Below are positions 42,945 through 51,006 of a DNA stretch of 64,000 nt, one piece after another. How positions within the stretch are numbered: the stretch's first letter is position 1; each line of letters opens with the position of its first letter. Below the pieces are notes generated by a model. That model ran no database searches. It saw only the letters and a list, made by a program, of their open reading frames with translations, and had not been told where the DNA came from. Origin of the DNA: Longilinea sp964536805. Lineage in GTDB: Bacteria; Chloroflexota; Anaerolineae; Anaerolineales; Anaerolineaceae. Location of the stretch: contig CAZHYQ010000005.1 of the NCBI GenBank assembly GCA_964536805.1, forward strand, positions 62,001 to 126,000, read 5' to 3'. A program made the translations under genes and the position numbers.

Positions 42945-43517
42945 ATGGATATGGATATTGAAAATCAACTGGAGGAGAAAACCTCCGTTCGCCGCAGCCT
43001 GCCCCGTTGGGTGATCATTCTGGCTTTTGTGATATTGCTGGCGTTTCTGGCATTAATAGGCATCGGACTCCGCCGGGTTCAAGCCGGACCGATCGTGATT
43101 GGACAAAAAGTTCCTGAATTCTCCATGGTGACCTTCGATGGCCAACCGCAGAATCTGTCTGATTTCAAGGGCAAAGTGGTGGTGCTCAACTTCTGGGCCT
43201 CCTGGTGCGCGCCTTGCTCGCAGGAAGCCGCCGATTTGGAACAAGCCTGGCGTTATTACCAGCCGGGCGACAAGGTTGTGTTCATGGGGGTAGATTACAC
43301 CGATACCGAGCCAGAAGCCTTAACCTACCTGGCGAAATTCGATATCACCTATCCGAACGCCCCTGATCTTCGCACGCGCATTTCGCAGATGTTTCGCATC
43401 ACCGGCGTGCCCGAAACCTATATCATCGACCAGGAAGGCAAGCTGACGTACGTAAAAAAAGGTCCCTTCACCTCCCTGGGTGAAATCCAAGCTGTGATAG
43501 ACGGTCTGCTAAAGTAA
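42945..43517 (+). CDS. ccmG: CcmG/ResA-type thioredoxin
   Basis: A 190-residue membrane-anchored thioredoxin: one helix at residues 22-42, then a TlpA/ResA-like domain outside the membrane. Seen: active site WCAPC with Cys88 and Cys91, the strand VVVLNFWAS before it and the cis-Pro loop GVPETYIIDQEG. It keeps CcmH and apocytochromes reduced. AGGAG stands 9 bp before ATG 42945, 23 bp after ccmH. The electron donor CcdA or DsbD is not in this window. Confidence 0.95.
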   Translation: MDMDIENQLEEKTSVRRSLPRWVIILAFVILLAFLALIGIGLRRVQAGPIVIGQKVPEFSMVTFDGQPQNLSDFKGKVVVLNFWASWCAPCSQEAADLEQAWRYYQPGDKVVFMGVDYTDTEPEALTYLAKFDITYPNAPDLRTRISQMFRITGVPETYIIDQEGKLTYVKKGPFTSLGEIQAVIDGLLK

Positions 43518-43549
43518 GATAAGTACGAATAAGGTAACGGGAAATCATC

Positions 43550-44083
43550 ATGGATATCGGCTCGCTATTTCTCATCCTTGCCCTTGCGCTGGCTGTGGGC
43601 TTATTCATTGCGCAACCGTTTTTTAAACTATCCACAAGCGAAGAAACCACTTCCAAAGCAGCGATTGAAACGCGGGAACACATTCGTTCGTCTTTGCTTG
43701 CCGAGCAGGACCGGGTACTGTCTGCACTGCAGGAGTTGGATTTTGACCAGGCATTGGGAAAAATCCCGGCTGAGGATTATCCGGTGCAGCGCAGCAGCCT
43801 GTTGACGCACGGGGCCGAAGTGATGCGCGAGTTGGACAAGTTGGAGGAACGCAGCGGGATGCAAAGTGCAGAAGACCGCCTGGAAGCAGCCATCGCTGCC
43901 CGGCGCGCGGATTCGCAGGCCGGCGCCAACATGGCAAACATTGGCGCGGGTGATTCAATTGAAGATCAAATTGCCGCCCGCCGCCGCGCCCGCGAGGAAA
44001 AATCAGTGGGATTTTGCCCGAAATGCGGCCGTCCATTGCAAAAATCAGATAAATTCTGCCCGAAGTGCGGGACAGCACTTTAA
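43550..44083 (+). CDS. Membrane-anchored zinc-ribbon protein of the ccm operon
   Basis: A 177-residue protein with one N-terminal membrane helix (residues 4-24), a helical region (LLAEQDRVLSALQELDFDQALGKIPAEDYPV, described in parts) and a C-terminal double zinc ribbon with two CPKCG knuckles (residues about 155-158 and 169-172). The helix followed by an EQDRVLSALQELDFD-like stretch is reminiscent of the N-terminal part of CcmI, the apocytochrome chaperone. The position in the ccm operon supports such a role; this is inference. The zinc ribbon should be cytoplasmic or peripheral depending on topology. Confidence 0.75.
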   Translation: MDIGSLFLILALALAVGLFIAQPFFKLSTSEETTSKAAIETREHIRSSLLAEQDRVLSALQELDFDQALGKIPAEDYPVQRSSLLTHGAEVMRELDKLEERSGMQSAEDRLEAAIAARRADSQAGANMANIGAGDSIEDQIAARRRAREEKSVGFCPKCGRPLQKSDKFCPKCGTAL

Positions 44084-44093
44084 CGGGAGATTC

Positions 44094-46025
44094 ATGAAAC
44101 GACCCATTTTCTTCGCCGCCATTATCCTGCTAACCCTGCTCTCCGCCTGTTCGTTGGCTGAGGATATCACCCCGCCGCCTGATTACCAGGCGCCGACTCA
44201 AAGCACCCTGGCAACCGTTTTCCCGATCGTCCCGCCGGACCTGGTACGAGGGGCGGCTATCTTTTCTGAAAAATGCGCACCATGCCATGGAGACCAGGGC
44301 CGGGGCAACGGATCGATGGCTTCCAATTTATCGGTCGAAGTGCCCGCCATTGGCACATCCGAGGTTGCCCTCTCAGCCATCCCGGTGGATTGGTTCAATT
44401 TGGTGACGAACGGACGCATGGAACGCAGCATGCCGCCCTTCAAGTCTCTGGATGACCGCGATCGTTGGGATGTGGTGGCTTATGCGCTTTCCCTGCATAC
44501 CACCCAGACCCAACTTGATTCCGCCAAAACCGTCTATGAGCAGCAGTGCCAAAGCTGCCACGGTCCCCAGGGTAAGGGCGACGGCGCGCAGGCTGCTGGT
44601 CTGAACACGCCCGATTGGTCACAGCCGGAAAGACTGGCTCAATTATCGGAAGAAAAATTGTTTCAATCCATTACTACAGGGTCAGGCGGCATGCCAGCCT
44701 ACCGCGATATGCTTAGCGACGAGCAGCGCCTGGGTTTGGCTGCCTACGTGCGGTCAATGACCTTTGCATCGCCTGGTAAGCTCGCAGCCAGCATCAGTAC
44801 ACCCACGGCAGCGCCAACCGTTGAAAGTACAACGGTATCCGGTACCCCATCGACAGCTGCTGGCGGTGCACCAGCCGGGTCCACAGCGGAGGGTACGCCG
44901 ACGGTTGAGGCTGCTGCTAGCCCGGTTCAAAAGACGACCATCACCGGTAAAATCACCAGCGCCTCTGGGACCCTGCCAGCAGGTTTGACAGCAACGCTGC
45001 GCGCCTTTGACGGCATGGCAGCGGCAGACAGCCGGACGGCAGCAGTGGCTGCGGACGGCAGTTACAGCTTCGCGGATGTTGAGCTGGTTGAAAACCGCGT
45101 TTTCATGGTGACCGTGACGGTGGACGGTGTGGATTACAATTCCGACCCGCTGCACAGCAGCGATGTCACCCCCGGGCAACCTGCCAACTTGCCCATTACG
45201 ATTTATGAAAAAAGCAACGATGTATCGCTTTTACGCGGTGACCGGTTGCATTTGTTCTTTGATTTTACCGATCCACAAAAAGTCCAGGTGGTTGAGCTGC
45301 TTATCTTTAGCAACGCCGGGCAGCAAGTGATTGCCCCGGCCAAGGAAGGCGACACGCTTCTAAACTTCAAGCTGCCAGCCGGCGCCACCGATCTCCAATT
45401 CCAGGATGGAACTCTTGGAGACGGCGTCTACCTTCAAACAGCGGATGGTTTTGGTGTTTCACGGGCTTATTCGCCTGCCGAAGGTTACCAAATCCTTTTT
45501 GCTTACAACCTTCCTTATGACCGCAGGGGCAATTTCGAGTTTTACGTTCCCATCAACGTGGCGGAAGCCATCGTCATGGTGCCGCAAGGCGGCGTACGCA
45601 TGAAGAGCGACCAGTTGACTGACGCTGGCTCGAGGCCGGTACAGGGCATTAATTTGCAACTTTACACCACCAGCAATTTGACGCCCGAAAATGCGCTGAA
45701 ATTGAGTTTAAGCGGCCGACCGGCACAGGGGGCCACGGTCAATTCTGGTTCCACCACAACCCTGCTTATCGGCATCGGCGCCTTTGTGTTGGTTGGAGCA
45801 GCAGGGGCAGCCTTTTACATCAATCGCCGCCGGAATAAGCCCGTTCCCGAAGAGATTCAGGAAGAAGAAACCCCCGAATCCTTGATGGATGCGATTATTA
45901 CGCTGGATGATCAACGCCGCGCAGGCGAATTGAGCGAAGAAGCTTACATTTCGCGCCGCGGCGAATTGAAACAGCGGTTGGAACGCCTGACCAGCCTATC
46001 ACAGGAAAAAAAGGACGCTGCATGA
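44094..46025 (+). CDS. Diheme cytochrome c lipoprotein with C-terminal anchor
   Basis: A 643-residue exported protein. Seen: signal peptide and lipobox LSAC (Cys19), two cytochrome c domains with haem sites Cys61-x2-Cys64-His65 (CAPCH) and Cys152-x2-Cys155-His156 (CQSCH), each followed by a Met-containing MPPF/MPAYRD ligand region, then a Thr/Ala-rich linker (residues 235-290), a carboxypeptidase-regulatory-like beta domain (TITGKITSASGTLPAGL), another beta domain, a membrane helix near residue 560 and a cytoplasmic helical tail. It is thus fixed at both ends. ATG 44094 is 10 bp after the previous gene, and the end overlaps ccmA by ATGA. It is probably a client of the surrounding maturation genes. 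Confidence 0.85.
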   Translation: MKRPIFFAAIILLTLLSACSLAEDITPPPDYQAPTQSTLATVFPIVPPDLVRGAAIFSEKCAPCHGDQGRGNGSMASNLSVEVPAIGTSEVALSAIPVDWFNLVTNGRMERSMPPFKSLDDRDRWDVVAYALSLHTTQTQLDSAKTVYEQQCQSCHGPQGKGDGAQAAGLNTPDWSQPERLAQLSEEKLFQSITTGSGGMPAYRDMLSDEQRLGLAAYVRSMTFASPGKLAASISTPTAAPTVESTTVSGTPSTAAGGAPAGSTAEGTPTVEAAASPVQKTTITGKITSASGTLPAGLTATLRAFDGMAAADSRTAAVAADGSYSFADVELVENRVFMVTVTVDGVDYNSDPLHSSDVTPGQPANLPITIYEKSNDVSLLRGDRLHLFFDFTDPQKVQVVELLIFSNAGQQVIAPAKEGDTLLNFKLPAGATDLQFQDGTLGDGVYLQTADGFGVSRAYSPAEGYQILFAYNLPYDRRGNFEFYVPINVAEAIVMVPQGGVRMKSDQLTDAGSRPVQGINLQLYTTSNLTPENALKLSLSGRPAQGATVNSGSTTTLLIGIGAFVLVGAAGAAFYINRRRNKPVPEEIQEEETPESLMDAIITLDDQRRAGELSEEAYISRRGELKQRLERLTSLSQEKKDAA

Positions 46026-46753
46026 TCGAGGTCCGATCGCTGGTAAAGCGTTTTGGTCCAAAAACCGTTCTGCGGGGATTGGATTTTTCGGTGGCAGAGG
46101 GCGAGTTTGTGGCTCTGCTGGGACCCAACGGCGCCGGCAAAACAACCTTTCTGCGCATCCTTTCCTCTTTATCGCGCCAGTCACTGGGCGAGGTGAAGAT
46201 TGCTGGATACTTCTTACCAAACCAATCGGCGGCTGTTCGGCGGCGGCTGGGGGTGGTATCGCACCTGCCGCTGCTTTACGGCGATTTAAGCGCCTTTGAA
46301 AACCTGCATTTCTACGGCCGCATGTACGGCGTGGATGGGCTTAATGCCCGCATTGCCGAGGTGCTGGAACTGGTGGGCCTGACTGCCCGCCGGCGCGACC
46401 TGGTGCGCACCTTCTCGCGCGGTATGCAGCAGCGCCTGGCCATCGGGCGGGCCATTCTGCACGATCCAGATGTCTTGCTGCTGGACGAACCGCACACCGG
46501 GTTGGACCAGGATGCCTGTACCATGCTGGACGACGTGCTGCGGCAGGTTGCTGTGCGCGGCAGAACCGTTGTGATGACCTCGCATGACCTGTCACGAGCC
46601 CAGGATCTGGCTTCGCGCTTTGACGTTCTCACCCGCGGACGAATATCAGCTTCCACACAGCAATCCAGCCTGGCGGCCGACGGCTTGCTGGCATTTTACC
46701 GCCAGACATTGGAATCAAGCCAGCAAAGCGTAAATGAACCGAGGCCCGCATGA
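46022..46753 (+). CDS. ccmA: Haem exporter ATPase CcmA
   Basis: A 243-residue ABC ATPase of system I. Seen: Walker A LLGPNGAGKTTF near residue 35, signature FSRGMQQRLAIGRA, Walker B VLLLDEPHTGLD and switch MTSHDLSRA. With CcmB and CcmC it releases haem-loaded CcmE from the membrane complex. ATGA overlaps link it to the cytochrome gene before and to ccmB after. Sequence alone would be a generic ABC ATPase; the neighbours fix its identity. Confidence 0.93.
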   Translation: MIEVRSLVKRFGPKTVLRGLDFSVAEGEFVALLGPNGAGKTTFLRILSSLSRQSLGEVKIAGYFLPNQSAAVRRRLGVVSHLPLLYGDLSAFENLHFYGRMYGVDGLNARIAEVLELVGLTARRRDLVRTFSRGMQQRLAIGRAILHDPDVLLLDEPHTGLDQDACTMLDDVLRQVAVRGRTVVMTSHDLSRAQDLASRFDVLTRGRISASTQQSSLAADGLLAFYRQTLESSQQSVNEPRPA

Positions 46754-47433
46754 ACCAGGTTACCCCTTTCTTGCGGGCGATGGGAGCTGTGGTGTGGAAA
46801 GATCTGGCAGCCGAATGGCGCAGCCGGGAACTGCTCTCGGCCATGCTGGTCTTTGCCCTGCTTGTCATTCTGATTTTTAACTTTGCCCTGGAACTCGATC
46901 CAGTCGGACGCGCCAACATCACCGCTGGGATCTTGTGGGTGACCTTCACCTTCGCCGGCACATTGGGACTCAACCGCTCCATGGCGGTGGAAAAAGACCG
47001 CGGCTGCCTGGATGGACTGCTGCTGGCACCGGTTGACCGAACCGCCATCTATTTTGGCAAGGCGCTGGCAAATTGGATTTTTATGCTGGCCGTGGCCGCC
47101 ATTGTATTGCCGGTGTACAGCGTGCTCTATAACATCAATTTGTTTAATCCAGGTTTGCTCCTGGTGATTTTACTGGGTTCGGAGGGTTACGTGGCGGTGG
47201 GAACGCTGCTCTCCACCATGTCGGTGCAGGCGCGTACGCGCGATATTCTGCTGCCCATCCTGCTTTTCCCGGTGGCAATTCCCGTGGTGGTGGCGGCTGT
47301 AAAAGCATCCGGTAATTTCCTGTCGGGATTGGAATTTACGGAAATTCAACCCTGGCTTAATTTGTTGATTGTGTACGATGTGATCTTCACGGCTGTTTCT
47401 TTCATGACCTTCGACGCGGTGGTCGAAGAGTGA
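46750..47433 (+). CDS. ccmB: Haem exporter permease CcmB
   Basis: A 227-residue membrane protein with six hydrophobic segments and the CcmB family pattern: WKDLAAEWRSRELLSAMLVFALLV at the start, LGLNRSMAVEKDRGCLDGLLLAPVDR in the first loop and ILLPILLFPVAIPVV near the end. It is the permease partner of CcmA. Start ATG overlaps the ccmA stop. ccmC begins 46 bp downstream. Confidence 0.95.
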   Translation: MNQVTPFLRAMGAVVWKDLAAEWRSRELLSAMLVFALLVILIFNFALELDPVGRANITAGILWVTFTFAGTLGLNRSMAVEKDRGCLDGLLLAPVDRTAIYFGKALANWIFMLAVAAIVLPVYSVLYNINLFNPGLLLVILLGSEGYVAVGTLLSTMSVQARTRDILLPILLFPVAIPVVVAAVKASGNFLSGLEFTEIQPWLNLLIVYDVIFTAVSFMTFDAVVEE

Positions 47434-47479
47434 ACCTCAATTATTCTTCGTAGGTTTTTGGCGTTCCAGGAGGAAGAGG

Positions 47480-48178
47480 ATGACGGCGCAACCAAGGTTC
47501 TTAAGAGTATTGAATGTGGTCACGGTGCTGTTTCTGGCAGCCGCGATCTTGATGGTCTTTTTCTATGCCCCCATCGAGGCGGTGATGGGCCTGGTGCAGA
47601 AAGTTTTCTATTTCCACGTGGCCGCTGGCTGGACGGGTATGCTCGGCTTCTTTGTGGCATTCGCGGCAGGAATTGTCTACTTGATCACGCATAAGCGCAT
47701 CTGGGATATCGTCGGACTGGCCGGCGTTGAAATCGGTCTGGTGTTCATGCTGATTTGCATTATCACGGGGTCCATCTGGGCGCGCCCCATCTGGAATACC
47801 TGGTGGACCTGGGATCCCCGATTGACTACGGCTACGATCATGGAACTGGTTTACGCCGCCTATTTGATGCTGCGGCAGGGCATCGAGGATCCCGACCGGC
47901 GGGCACGTTTTGGCGCTGTTTACGCCATTCTGGGGTTCTTGAGCGTGCCGCTGACTTTCTTCTCGATCCGCATTTTCCGCACCATCCATCCGGTAGTGAT
48001 TGGCGGCAGCGACCCCAATGCCACCGGCTCATTCGATATGACCGTGAAGATGCTGCAGACTTTCATGTTCAGCCTGGTGACTTTTTCCATTTTGTTCGTG
48101 GACGTGCTTTGGCACCGCATCCGCATGGGCAAATTTGCCGATCAACTTGAACAATTAAAGATGAGACTTCTGGCGTAA
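47480..48178 (+). CDS. ccmC: Haem handling protein CcmC
   Basis: A 232-residue membrane protein with six helices. Seen: VQKVFYFHVAAGW with a haem-ligand His, the tryptophan-rich WWD motif WNTWWTWDPRLTT near residues 101-113, and IFRTIHPVVIGG with the second His. It loads haem on CcmE. AGGAGG with AGAGG lies directly before ATG 47480. It is followed by ccmD. Confidence 0.96.
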   Translation: MTAQPRFLRVLNVVTVLFLAAAILMVFFYAPIEAVMGLVQKVFYFHVAAGWTGMLGFFVAFAAGIVYLITHKRIWDIVGLAGVEIGLVFMLICIITGSIWARPIWNTWWTWDPRLTTATIMELVYAAYLMLRQGIEDPDRRARFGAVYAILGFLSVPLTFFSIRIFRTIHPVVIGGSDPNATGSFDMTVKMLQTFMFSLVTFSILFVDVLWHRIRMGKFADQLEQLKMRLLA

Positions 48179-48196
48179 CAGAAGAGGAGACCAACG

Positions 48197-48349
48197 ATGG
48201 ATGCACCTGCTGATACCTTGACTTATATGATTGCCGGTTATTCTGTTATTTTTGGCATCATGGCCATCTACCTGGTAAGCTTGATCGTTCGCTGGAAAAA
48301 CCTGCGCAAGGACGAGGAATTGTTGAAGGACCTGGAAAAGAAAAACTAG
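48197..48349 (+). CDS. ccmD: CcmD-like small membrane protein
   Basis: A 50-residue protein with one membrane helix (residues about 11-31, GYSVIFGIMAIYLVSLIV) and a charged C-terminal tail (RKDEELLKDLEKKN). This is the size and layout of CcmD, which stabilises the CcmABC-CcmE complex. It lies 18 bp after ccmC, with AGAGGAG before ATG 48197, and is the last gene before a strong terminator. Confidence 0.85.
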   Translation: MDAPADTLTYMIAGYSVIFGIMAIYLVSLIVRWKNLRKDEELLKDLEKKN

Positions 48350-48375
48350 TCGCCTTTTCTAAACAGCTTTCATTG

Positions 48376-48416
48376 AAAACGAGCCGGCAATCTATGCTGC
48401 CAGCTCGTTTTTTTTT
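48376..48416 (+). terminator. Terminator of the ccm operon
   Basis: Stem ACGAGC-C-GGCA / TGCC-A-GCTCGT with one mismatch, flanked by AAAA and followed by a run of nine or more T. Confidence 0.92.
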
Positions 48417-48495
48417 GTATACTAAATAAATAAAGATTCAGGAACTTTTTCATGATTTCTTCGTCATGATATTAACTTATTTAGGAGAAACTGCG

Positions 48496-49671
48496 ATGCG
48501 TAATAAATTCGTCATGATTTTGTCTGCCTCTTTATTGGTCTTGCTCGCGCTGGCGGCCTGCCTGCCTGGCTTGCAGGCTCAGCCTACATTGAGTCCTGAC
48601 CTGATTGGAACACTTTCAGCACAGACCGTAGTAGTGCGGCTGACTCAGATCGCACAACAGACGCCAGCTGCACCTGCTACGCAAGAACCAGCGGCTGCCT
48701 CGCCCACCGTTCAGGTGGTAACGCCAACGGCATCCATCCCAACCAATACTCCGGTGCCGCCTACCCCAACCTCAATCCCGACGGCTACCCAGGTTCCGCC
48801 GACGCCAACCGCCAGCATTCCCTGTAATGCGGCTCGCTTCATGAAGGATGTTACCGTGGATGACGGCACGGTCTTTAAACCTGGCCAAACCTTTACCAAA
48901 ACCTGGCGTATGAAGAACGAAGGCAGCTGCCTTTGGACCGCGGATTATGCGGTGGTCTTCGTCAGCGGCAACTCCATGAGCGGCCCATCCTCGAGCAAGA
49001 TCAACGCAACCGTAAAACCTGGCGAAATGATCGACCTGTCGGTTAATTTGACCGCCCCGAGCGCTACCGGCGATTACACCGGCAACTGGGCGCTGCGCGA
49101 CGCCAACGGTACCATTTTCGGCATTGGCAGTGGATACAAAGATAGCTTCTGGGTAAAAATCTCGGTCAAACCTGCCGATACGATTGCTTACAACTTTGCC
49201 GACAAAGGTTGCGACGCCACATGGAAATCGACCAGCGGCAACCTGACCTGCCCTGGATCCGAAGACATGACCAACGGTTTTATTAACAAGGTCAACGGCC
49301 CCAAGACTGAGACCGGCCAGGAAAATGAAGCGGCATTGGTGATGGGACCCAGCGCCGGGGATGGCGGATACGTGGAAGGCCGTTTCCCGAACTTCAAAAT
49401 TCAAAATGGCGACCATTTTAAAGCCGTTATCGGCTGCATGGCCGACAGCCCGAAATGCGACGTGATGTTCCAGTTGAATATTTCGGTGGAAGGCGGCGCA
49501 GTACAGAACATCGGCTCGTGGACACAAACCTCTGACGGCAGCATTCAAAAGCTTGACCTGGATCTGAGCGCCTACAAAGACAAGAATGTGCAGATCATTT
49601 TGAAGGTGCTTAACAACGGCAAACAGGAAGACGACCGCGCCTTCTGGCTGCTGCCCCGCATTCTGCGGTAA
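48496..49671 (+). CDS. Lipoprotein with NBR1-type Ig-like domain (paralogue 1)
   Basis: A 391-residue secreted lipoprotein. Seen: signal peptide and lipobox LAAC near Cys22, a Thr/Pro-rich linker (residues 60-108), an Ig-like domain of the type first named from NBR1 (GQTFTKTWRMKNEGSCLWTADYAVVF; then VNLTAPSATGDYTGNWALRD) at about 110-225, and a C-terminal beta-sandwich-like domain with paired cysteines (about 230-391). Domain order and about one third of positions are shared with the minus-strand protein at 58527-59639. Function is unknown; Ig-like domains of this kind suggest binding to another surface protein or glycan. AGGAG stands 8 bp before ATG 48496. Confidence 0.85.
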   Translation: MRNKFVMILSASLLVLLALAACLPGLQAQPTLSPDLIGTLSAQTVVVRLTQIAQQTPAAPATQEPAAASPTVQVVTPTASIPTNTPVPPTPTSIPTATQVPPTPTASIPCNAARFMKDVTVDDGTVFKPGQTFTKTWRMKNEGSCLWTADYAVVFVSGNSMSGPSSSKINATVKPGEMIDLSVNLTAPSATGDYTGNWALRDANGTIFGIGSGYKDSFWVKISVKPADTIAYNFADKGCDATWKSTSGNLTCPGSEDMTNGFINKVNGPKTETGQENEAALVMGPSAGDGGYVEGRFPNFKIQNGDHFKAVIGCMADSPKCDVMFQLNISVEGGAVQNIGSWTQTSDGSIQKLDLDLSAYKDKNVQIILKVLNNGKQEDDRAFWLLPRILR

Positions 49672-49683
49672 TGCATCAAGGAC

Positions 49684-49717
49684 GGCTGTCTCCCGTTGAA
49701 CGAGGCGGGAGACAGCC
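49684..49717 (+). terminator. Hairpin terminator after NBR1-Ig lipoprotein gene
   Basis: A perfect 12-bp stem GGCTGTCTCCCG / CGGGAGACAGCC with a 10-nt loop, 13 bp after the stop. Confidence 0.8.
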
Positions 49718-49756
49718 TAAAACTTGATAAGATTGATAGATATTTATTGACAATTT

Positions 49757-49765
49757 TGTTATACT
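49757..49765 (+). promoter_or_regulatory. Candidate extended -10 promoter
   Basis: TGTTATACT (TGn plus TATACT) 36 bp before ATG 49801, in AT-rich DNA. Confidence 0.5.
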
Positions 49766-49800
49766 GTATTCAATAGCGGGATTAAGATAAGGAGTTAGCA

Positions 49801-50859
49801 ATGAGTAATCGAGTGACTGGCATGAAATTGAGCTGGCTGCAGCGCGGCTTGCAATTTGCGCTGGTTTTGGTCCTGATGGCAGGGTTGGTGTTGTTTCATG
49901 CGCCCGCCACTGCCCAGGCAGCGACCATTCCGACCTTTGACATCGTCAAAGTGGTGACCGATGACAGCGTGACCATCCGCACCAAGAATTTCCCGGCGAA
50001 CATGACCTTTACCGTGCGCATGGGAAAGTTTGGTACGAAGGCGGTCGGCGGCATTGAAGTGGCCAATACTGATTCGGGCAAGGGCGGCGCGTTCGATGTG
50101 ACTTATAAAATCCCGGCCGACCTGAAAGGCCTGGCTCAGATTGCCATCCGCCTGGACGGCAGCGGCGGCTACTTTGCCTATAACTGGTTCGACAATAAAA
50201 CCGCCGGCGGGACAACCGCCACGCCGGTTCCCGCTACGCCCATTCCCACCTTCGGTATCGTAACGGTGGTCAAGGACGACAGCGTAACCATTAAGACCAG
50301 CAATTTCCCGGCAAACCGCACCTTCACTGTTCTCATGGGCAAGATCGGCACGAAGGCTGTCGGCGGGGTCGAAGTTGGCAAGACCGACTCGGGCAAGGGC
50401 GGTTCGTTCGAAGCCACCTATAAGATTCCGGCTTCGCTCAAGGGACTTTCACAGATTTCCATCCGAATGGATTCGGCGCCGTTCTTTGCCTATAACTGGT
50501 TCTACAATAATCCCTCCGGCTCGACAGGCGGGACGGGCGGCGTGCCCGTGACGCCAGTGCCCGGATACAGCGGTTACCCAAGTTTCAATATTACCGCTGT
50601 CGACCGCGACCAGTCGGTGACCATCCGGACCAAGAATTTGCCGCCGAATGTTACCTTTACCGTGCGCATGGGCAAGTACGGTACGTTGGGAGTGGGCGGC
50701 ACCCAGGTGACCACCACTGATTCAGGTGCGGGCGGCGTCATCGATGTGACTTACCTGATCCCTGATGGATTAAAAGGCCTCGACCGCATAGCTATCCGCA
50801 TGGAAAGCAGCGCTGGTTACTTTGCCTACAACTGGTTCTGGAATAACGACGCTCCATAA
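49801..50859 (+). CDS. Secreted protein of three tandem domain repeats
   Basis: A 352-residue exported protein: signal peptide (residues 8-41, cleavage after AQA), then three copies of one 86-87-residue module at 44-130, 149-234 and 260-346, joined by Thr/Pro/Gly linkers. Each module has the core pattern PTFxIVxVxxDxSVTIxTxNxPxN, TFTVRMGKxGTxxVGG, TDSGxGGxxxxTYxIPxxLKGL and ends FAYNWF. I do not know a named family; the all-beta look suggests an immunoglobulin-like fold. AAGGAG precedes ATG 49801. It stands alone between two perfect hairpins. No lipobox or anchor is seen. Confidence 0.8.
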   Translation: MSNRVTGMKLSWLQRGLQFALVLVLMAGLVLFHAPATAQAATIPTFDIVKVVTDDSVTIRTKNFPANMTFTVRMGKFGTKAVGGIEVANTDSGKGGAFDVTYKIPADLKGLAQIAIRLDGSGGYFAYNWFDNKTAGGTTATPVPATPIPTFGIVTVVKDDSVTIKTSNFPANRTFTVLMGKIGTKAVGGVEVGKTDSGKGGSFEATYKIPASLKGLSQISIRMDSAPFFAYNWFYNNPSGSTGGTGGVPVTPVPGYSGYPSFNITAVDRDQSVTIRTKNLPPNVTFTVRMGKYGTLGVGGTQVTTTDSGAGGVIDVTYLIPDGLKGLDRIAIRMESSAGYFAYNWFWNNDAP

Positions 50860-50875
50860 ATAACTTCGAAACCCT

Positions 50876-50906
50876 TTGCCCTCCCGGAAAATATCCGGGA
50901 GGGCAA
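50876..50906 (+). terminator. Terminator after the three-repeat protein gene
   Basis: A perfect 13-bp stem TTGCCCTCCCGGA / TCCGGGAGGGCAA with a 5-nt loop, then TTTGTTT. Confidence 0.9.
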
Positions 50907-51006
50907 TTTGTTTAATAAGTCAAAATCATGCCGGGAGGGTAAAGGGCGCCAGCTTGACCATTTAAACGCGCTGTGATAACATGCCTTTCATGAGGAAACT
51001 TGAAAT

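Noticed and set aside
49747..49752. TTGACA as a -35 element for the three-repeat protein gene
   Set aside because: No -10 hexamer lies at 16-18 bp; the good TATACT is only 7 bp away. The extended -10 reading is preferred.
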